A stretch of 64,000 bases of DNA, taken from contig VCAZ01000041.1 in assembly GCA_005784505.1 (NCBI GenBank), positions 1,719,501-1,783,500 on the forward strand, given 5' to 3'. Origin of the DNA: Bagarius yarrelli. Lineage: Eukaryota; Chordata; Actinopteri; Siluriformes; Sisoridae. The notes below the pieces were generated by a model, which ran no database searches, was not told the origin of the DNA, and saw nothing but the letters and a program-made list of their open reading frames with translations. Each line of letters begins with the position of its first letter. Within the stretch, counting starts at the first letter, position 1. Of the stretch, positions 57,840-64,000 are shown piece after piece. The position numbers were made by a program, and so were the translations under genes.

Positions 57840-59210
57840 AAAAACATTGATGAGGAAATAGTACACAAATTGAGCACAAAGTGTTCCGGGTCATTACTGC
57901 CTCGGACCGCTCTCAGCTCTGCTGTTTGACCTACTTCACGAGGTCATTAATCAGATGTTCTGTGTTCCATTGACTCGCATCACTTCCTCAGAGTCCCGAG
58001 GACACTGGAGAGCCCTCGTGGTAGGCTCGCCTGTGTGTTCGTATACTTCCAGAGATTCTAATCATCTGCTTGCCACTCTTCCTCTTTCACTCACGTTCTT
58101 TCTCTCGAATAAATTTTAATGCACCGCCCTCTGCACATTTGCATCGCGTTAACGCGGCGGCTCCAACAGTGATGCCTTGCTGTTGTAATCACACAGATTA
58201 ACGGCCATTTAAGGGCGGGACGAGTAAACGGTGTTTCAATAGTTGTCATGGGTGTTGATTTTGCAGCGATGCTGTAGAGGCTGATAGAAATGAATGGAAA
58301 GGTATCTGAGTCTGAACTACCTGTTTTTTTTTTACTTTCAGAAGGAAATAAATATTTCATGAAGGCTTTAGAGTTCCACAGTGTAGCATTTTTTTATTCT
58401 CAGCTATCAATCGGTTGCCCAGTGGTGCGTTCAAAACATCATCTTCCCGTCAACTGAACTGAACCAGAGTCAGCGTATAAGCACTATAAACCTTCGCTGA
58501 CTCTGAAATGAACTCCCAAATGAAGCGCAGGCCCTGAGGGCGATGCGATTCGCAGTCTTGCCGTGCTTACCGCTCGCTCCACCGCTGTGAAGATCAAAAC
58601 CGCTCGCAACACATGCGTCCTTTCCAAATGACTCGAAATCATCCTGGTTATTTCGGATTCCTGTGAACCACACTAAGCTGTGTGACTGAGACAAATATTA
58701 TTTTAGTCTGATGAAAGTGTTGTGAATAAACACCGCCGCTTTGACTTTTTCGATAACAGATATAACAGGTGCATATATTTACATATTTACATAAAAAGAA
58801 AGAATAATTAGGCAAGCTCCAGATACCCGACTTCTGCAGCAAGGGCTTGTGGCTTGGCTCAGACGCAGCTCGCATTTGGCAGGCTCTCGCACCCGGTCTG
58901 CATCCGGCTGATCTGGCTCACGACTGATTAGATGGCCTGATTTTCTCAATTATTTACATTCGGGGCAGCGTCCATATCGAAGCCAACTGTTTGGGCCTTG
59001 TTGGGGTTTTAAAGAACGGATAGAAGATAAGGCGCCTCTGTGGGGAAGCGCGCGCATGAGCGTTCACATGCCTGGAGCTGTAAGATGGATCGACGCTAAT
59101 TATGCACATGTTACAGAATTAATCTTGTGTATAATATGTAAAACACTAGGAACTGTTTTTTTTTCTAGTCGGGATAAATATTTTTTAATTCATTGCCAAA
59201 TTGGTATTTG
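57840..59210. other. unique, moderately GC-rich spacer
   Basis: No gene recognised. Includes the octamer ATTTGCAT (58137-58144) directly followed by the 12-bp palindrome CGCGTTAACGCG (58145-58156). Composition is high-complexity, unlike neighbouring repeats. Open frames on the minus strand at 58470-58875 have no recognised domain. Confidence 0.5.
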
Positions 59211-59213
59211 TTC

Positions 59214-59345
59214 GGAAAAGTAATAGCGCAGTGGCTTAATTGGAAGATTGTGGGTTCGATTCTCAGCACGACTAAGCCACCACGGCTGGGCCCCTGAGCA
59301 AGGCCCTTAACCCCCTAATTACTCAGTTATATAGATAAAATACTG
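59214..59345 (+). mobile_element. V-SINE-like element (3'-truncated)
   Basis: 'GTGGGTTCGATTCTCAGCAC' B box and 'GGCTGGGCCCCTGAGCAAGG' central block; the tail is lost. Confidence 0.9.
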
Positions 59346-59654
59346 TGAATGTAAATGGTTTATGATATAAGCTTTTGTATTATTTTTTTTTTCCAAGTTG
59401 TAATACAGCGTGTCATGTTATTATGGGGTAGAAATATTGCATAATTCCAAATAAAAAAAAATCTAAAAAATGTAAACAGATCACAGATTTACAAACATTT
59501 ACACCTGCAAATAAAAAAAAAAAAAATTGAACAAATAATATTTTTACTCGTTCGTTTGGGAATCGCGTCCTGCACGTTTGTAATCCGCTCCCTGTGCATT
59601 TGTTGATCACTGCAGCGCATTTTTCTGTTAAAGACTGGGTGGACTCTACCCACT

Positions 59655-59770
59655 TTCTATTTCAGATACGGGTCACCTGACCAAGTGGTGGGTTCGATTC
59701 TGGCTCGGGTCGTCTCCTCCTCCCTCTCCTCCGCTTTATCTCTGTGTTCTATAAATAAAAAAATGGATAT
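59655..59770 (+). mobile_element. SINE, family D
   Basis: 'GGGTTCGATTCTGGCTCGGG' followed by CTC-rich DNA and a TATAAATAAA end. The same order is seen at 9640-9775. Confidence 0.7.
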
Positions 59771-61540
59771 TGTCTGTCTATTAATTTAGAACAAAAAGTA
59801 TATATACATATCTATATATATATATATAACATTCGAAACTATTTTAAACACCACATCATTTCCAGTGTTGTTAAATGGCATTTTTAACAAATTTTGTTAT
59901 ATTTAAAGTTTATTATTTATTTTTAAAGGATCTTTTCTACAGGCCGAAATATAAATCCACTACGGATGTGAGAAAGAGAACAAAGGATCCTGGGAATCTT
60001 TATCCTTTGCTAAAAGCATGATATTAATCACCAAGAACTCTAGTTCCAGTACTTGCATTAAGTAAGCATGTTTTTATTGTGCTGCTAATTGCGAAGCTGT
60101 TAGTCATTTCTGGATATAAAACATTCCTCTGTTTAATAGCGCGGTTGGAACGACAGCTACGCGGCTAATGAAAGTGTTTCGCTGGAAACCTACTGCGAAC
60201 TCATTACAATGCTGAAAATGTGCTTGTGTCAGAAGAATCTCCAATATCTCCCATATGTTATCGGTAATGACGTTTGAATTATAGAGCTCTCTTTCTTCAT
60301 ATTGTGCAAAAAAAAACTACACCGAGGGATCCGTACATCCTGTTAGAGTTTATTATCGCCCAAAACAGTGCTTGGTAAAATCATTTGGCTCATTTTTCAA
60401 AGCTCATTTGGTGTCTAAACTGTCTTCTCTATGTGTTTTTTTTTTTTTTTTTTTCCTTTGTGAGGTTATTTTTAATAAGGGCTCATTTTGACACATGGGA
60501 GTGTAACGTGGAGGTAAATTCGATTTAAAACAAACTCAATTATCCAATCGCGGTTTGAAGCAGATGAGTCCACGGATTGACAGAGCTGCAGCCAGGAAAA
60601 AGGAAAGAGAATCGTACAAAGCTGGAGCTCTTAAAATCCCACCTGAGCTGCCTGGTTTTGGCTGTGTTATCTAATTACCAGCCCTAAAAAGCAGATCGCT
60701 GACAGACGGTTTGTCTCCTCAGATCACAGAGCCGTGAGCCAGGGGTCCTCTCGATGGCAGCAGGAAAAGCACGGACCTGGCTTAAAGAGCAGAATGTCAT
60801 CATCCAAAACACCATTGGTACAACCGGCTCAATCCCAAAACTATTTCCAAATATTGATTAATGGCACCGGGGGTGTGTAAATCTACTCTCACATCCCATC
60901 TGGGCAAAGTGGCAGGGCTATTATCACATTAAAAGAGGCAGCATCAACTCTCTGCTGCTTTTCTACCCTGCCTTTCTGTTTGAACTGGAAAGAGTGCAGA
61001 CGAGACTCTCCAGGCAGCCATGAGATCTTCTACCTCCTCGGATTGTGTGCGAAATTCACTCGCAGGGTTTTTATCCCAACAAAAGCTGTTTACTAAAGTG
61101 TACATTATGTGCTGGGGGCAATATTTTTTTGTGCTGTTTCCAATCTAAGGGCAAACGTAGTGTTCTCAGGAGAGTCACCATTACACTGACATGATAATAA
61201 AATAAACTTCTAGTGTTTTTGTATCTCGACTCATTATGCTGTCGGGTAAAACCACTTACTGCTACCACATTTCTATGAAAAAGGAAAATCGATAAGGAAA
61301 ATGACCAATTGAATCACAAGTGGATTCTTGAAATGTGCTGCAATTTAAAGGACAAAACAACGGGATGTAAAGATCACTGATGTCACTCAATTTAACCAGA
61401 CCGAGTTCAAATTTTTCCAACATTAAAAAAAAAAAAAAATCACCATATTGTGCTAAAGCTAGCAAGATGTTTGCTATAGACTACCATTTTAAGGTTATAT
61501 AAGCATTTCATTACAGATGCTTCTCAAATTCGTACACTAG
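59770..61540. other. unique spacer with candidate conserved non-coding block
   Basis: High-complexity DNA with no recognised coding frame. The part from 60480 to 61080 is the densest, with homeodomain-type sites CTAATTACC (about 60673) and TGATTAATGG (about 60856). Confidence 0.45.
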
Positions 61541-61544
61541 ATCA

Positions 61545-61625
61545 AGGGTCCCCAAATTTGGCCTGGGGGCCAGATACAGCCCGCCCCCACATTTGGACAG
61601 ACAGTAGACAGACAGATGTTCACCC
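61545..61625. mobile_element. hAT-like repeat end
   Basis: 'AGGGTCCCCAAATTTGGCCT' and 'CCAGATACAGCCCGCCCC' match the end of a common vertebrate hAT-type repeat. Only one end was seen. Confidence 0.4.
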
Positions 61626-61802
61626 TTCCGCATCCAGTCTTCCAGACTGCAGATAAACCGCGCATGTGGGAAGCCGCCGCTGGCTGATCCCGTCCTGATT
61701 TGTAAATCTAAGATATTGTTAGTATAAAATAAATCAATGCATAAAAATAAATCACATTACATTTGACTCACAGAGACTCAGTCACTTACCAACTTTATCT
61801 AC

Positions 61803-61829
61803 TGTGTGTGTGTGTGTGTGTGTGTGTGT
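61803..61829 (+). repeat. (TG)n microsatellite
   Basis: About 13 TG units, uninterrupted. Confidence 0.95.
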
Positions 61830-62134
61830 CTTTTTGGACGCATTTACACTGCATTTATTTATTGCCCCAAGTCAGACTTTTGTTGCACAGATCGGACAGG
61901 AATTAGCTAAGCGGTAAAATGTACATGGATCTCTTAATTTTCAGATCTGTTCAAAGCCTCATTCATATGTGGACATGTATCAGATAAGTGTCTTAGCATC
62001 TGCCGTGTAAGATTAGATCAGATTTTCACCTGTTAATGCGAATCATACATCATTTAATCAAGTGACATTGGCGCCTGTCAAAACAGGTGACCACCAACAG
62101 TGACGATATAGCGATGTAATTGCTACAGATTTAG

Positions 62135-62360
62135 TGGGCAGTAAGGTGCTGAGTTAATTCAAAGACCAAGAAGACCAGGGTTCAAGCCCCACCCCCTTCA
62201 GTCAGCCGCTGTTGGGTCCATAAGCCAGACCCGTAACCCTTCCTGCTCCAGGGGCACTGAATGATAGCTGACCCTGTGCTCTGACCCCAACTTACTAAGA
62301 TGGGACATGCAAAGAAATTTTACTGTGCTGCAAAGTCTATGTGACAAATTAAGACATTTA
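62135..62360 (+). mobile_element. SINE, family C
   Basis: Second copy of the element at 43100-43325: 'AGGGTTCAAGCCCCAC' B box, 'TGTTGGGTCCATAAGCCAGA' and a tail ending 'CTATGTGACAAATTAA'. Confidence 0.75.
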
Positions 62361-62777
62361 AATTAGTCCAGGCTGTAACAAAGGCTCTCCTCTTTTTTCT
62401 CTGCCTAACGTCCAACTTTTAATATGGTGCGGAAAAAAAAATACTGAATAATCATTTCATCTTTGTCCATTGCGTCCAGTGATAATCATCATTTGCACTT
62501 CTTTTCCATTCCTTCAGATGCGGTCACTCTTAACACACCAAAGAAAAACTGGAAAGATAATCTTATGAACCATCAAGATAATCCAGCCATGATTTAGGAT
62601 TGTGAGGGGGGGAAATGGGCCCAAAATCAGGCCGATGATATTTTAGTGTGTGTCCAAAAAAGGTAATTTTTTAATTCCATATTCTTATAACAATTACAAT
62701 ACTTTTCATTTATGAAGTAGGAAACCATACAACATCTATCACAATTACACCACACGGATTATTATTCATATTAGCAA

Positions 62778-62812
62778 TGACATCATCATTATCATCATCA
62801 TCATCATTAGGC
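62778..62812 (+). repeat. (ATC)n microsatellite
   Basis: About 10 imperfect ATC triplets. Confidence 0.9.
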
Positions 62813-63529
62813 ACGTTAGCAATTAAATTATATCAAATTGTTAATTCATGCAGAAAAATTCAACCCGAAATCGAACAAATGATTATTTTCCAGTTTAAAG
62901 CAAAGAAACGGCTGCTTGTCTCACCTGTCATCTTTTTGAAGTTTATATATCGTTTTATAGCAATATAAATTAATTCAAAATCATGATGAAATCTCACAAT
63001 AATCACTACGTCCCATGTACACAAAATTTTCTGTTACAGACCAACCTGTCCTCTATTAAAGAAAGGAAAAATGATGTGTCCCTCACAGAAAAAAAACTTT
63101 AGACACTCCTGCACCAGTTCATTCGTCATAAAAACCATAAGATGACCTACGTAATCAACGGGTAATAATAAAGCAAAAAAAATCATACTGTTGTTTAACC
63201 AAAAAAAATATATCATTTGTTTAATATAATAAAGTGTCCTCAGGATAGCATTAATAGCGGGAAGGTCAACGGTTGTATATATTATATAGCTGCTAGAACA
63301 TCATCTATATAAGAAACATGCTAGCTCTGTGGACGTTTTTAGCCCAACCCCAAGATCTTGTTTATAAGCATCTATAGCCCTATTTAGATGGGGCGAGTTT
63401 CGAATCCGAACATCTCTGTGTTTATTATCGAGTTGAGAGTGTCTGTGTTTTACATGTGGGTGTTGCAGAATACAGTATTTCTTTTTTTAAATCCTATAAA
63501 TTTAACATAATTTAATAGAACTTGGTCCA

Positions 63530-64000
63530 CATTCAATTCTTTTCTATTTGTACTGCTGCTATACAACATGCAACATACAATAAATACTGTATAATATTGT
63601 ACAATATGCATAATGTCCATCTGCAATATTACAGTCTGATCACTTTATTTACAACAACTTCATACAAATACCATATTTGGTCTGTGGAGGGTAAATTGCA
63701 ATAATATATGTGCAATAATACACACTTTATGTCATTGTGCAATACTGTATCTAGTCACTGAACTTACTTTGCATATCAATGTGAACATAGATAACATACA
63801 ATACAATACAATACTACAAATGTTCACTTTACTCAGATTACTCATTGTGTTTATCATGACCAGGTCACTTGTTATATTTTTTGGTAAGATAGTACGGTAC
63901 ATTAGTTGTCTGTGGTTATATATATATATGTTTTTCTTATAAACACCAGTCAGGAGCAGTGCTCCTAATTTCATTGTATGCAAATGACAATAAAGGCGGT
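63530..64000 (+). mobile_element. LINE 3' UTR remnant at the window edge
   Basis: Recurrent TGCAATA and ACTTTA motifs end in 'ATTTCATTGTATGCAAATGA' and 'CAATAAAGG', the canonical end of fish L2/Rex-like LINE 3' UTRs. It continues beyond the window. Confidence 0.55.

Noticed and set aside
58470..58875. Two minus-strand frames of about 75 codons
   Set aside because: No domain or homologous family recognised and no splice sites chosen; kept only as unique spacer.

Overview
This window is vertebrate, most likely teleost fish, nuclear DNA. Coding sequence is sparse and split by GT-AG introns. Between the genes lie AT-rich spacers, many di-, tetra- and pentanucleotide repeats, and numerous short retroposons of types familiar from fish. 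The most frequent is a V-SINE-like element with a tRNA-like head, a shared central block and a 3' tail reading like 'AAGTCGCTCTGGATAAGGGC'. The species is not certain; the SINE content would fit an ostariophysan such as a catfish, but that is inference. There are no bacterial operons, CRISPR arrays or phage genes.

Two genes are secure and lie head to head, with start codons 2.4 kb apart. On the minus strand, 38931 down to 36771 holds four exons of a divergent Islet-family LIM-homeodomain transcription factor (two LIM domains and a homeodomain). It has a TATA/CCAAT promoter just upstream and a tentative short last exon at 35927-35802. On the plus strand, 41295-45821 holds a complete four-exon golph3 (Golgi phosphoprotein 3, 294 residues), with CRE and ETS sites in its promoter and a probable long 3' UTR ending near 48.35 kb. 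In human both ISL1 and GOLPH3 are on chromosome 5, which favours an ISL1-type rather than ISL2-type identity.

Layout: 1-5.7 kb is microsatellite and minisatellite DNA. From 5.7 to 10.6 kb is AT-rich spacer with SINEs. From 10.65 to 11.36 kb is a CpG-rich island that could be a promoter and first exon on the minus strand. From 11.4 to 35.8 kb is gene-poor DNA with SINEs, MITE-like elements, Tc1-like remnants, a 52-bp minisatellite and a duplicated block. Then follow the Islet gene (35.8-39.1 kb), an L1/Tx1-type LINE remnant and duplicated upstream module (39.3-40.7 kb), and golph3 (41-48.3 kb). From 48.6 to 54.1 kb lie a CCAT satellite, a dead Tc1-like transposase, an unassigned exon-like frame near 51.2 kb, a V-SINE cluster and a LINE 3' end. 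From 57.0 to 57.7 kb is a GAATA satellite grown from a LINE tail. The last 6 kb is mostly unique DNA with two stretches that look like candidate conserved non-coding elements.

The best leads are the compact, divergent Islet gene and the pair of inverted repeats that bracket its exons 3 and 4. That arrangement could favour exon circularisation. I did not find a clearly novel multi-gene system.
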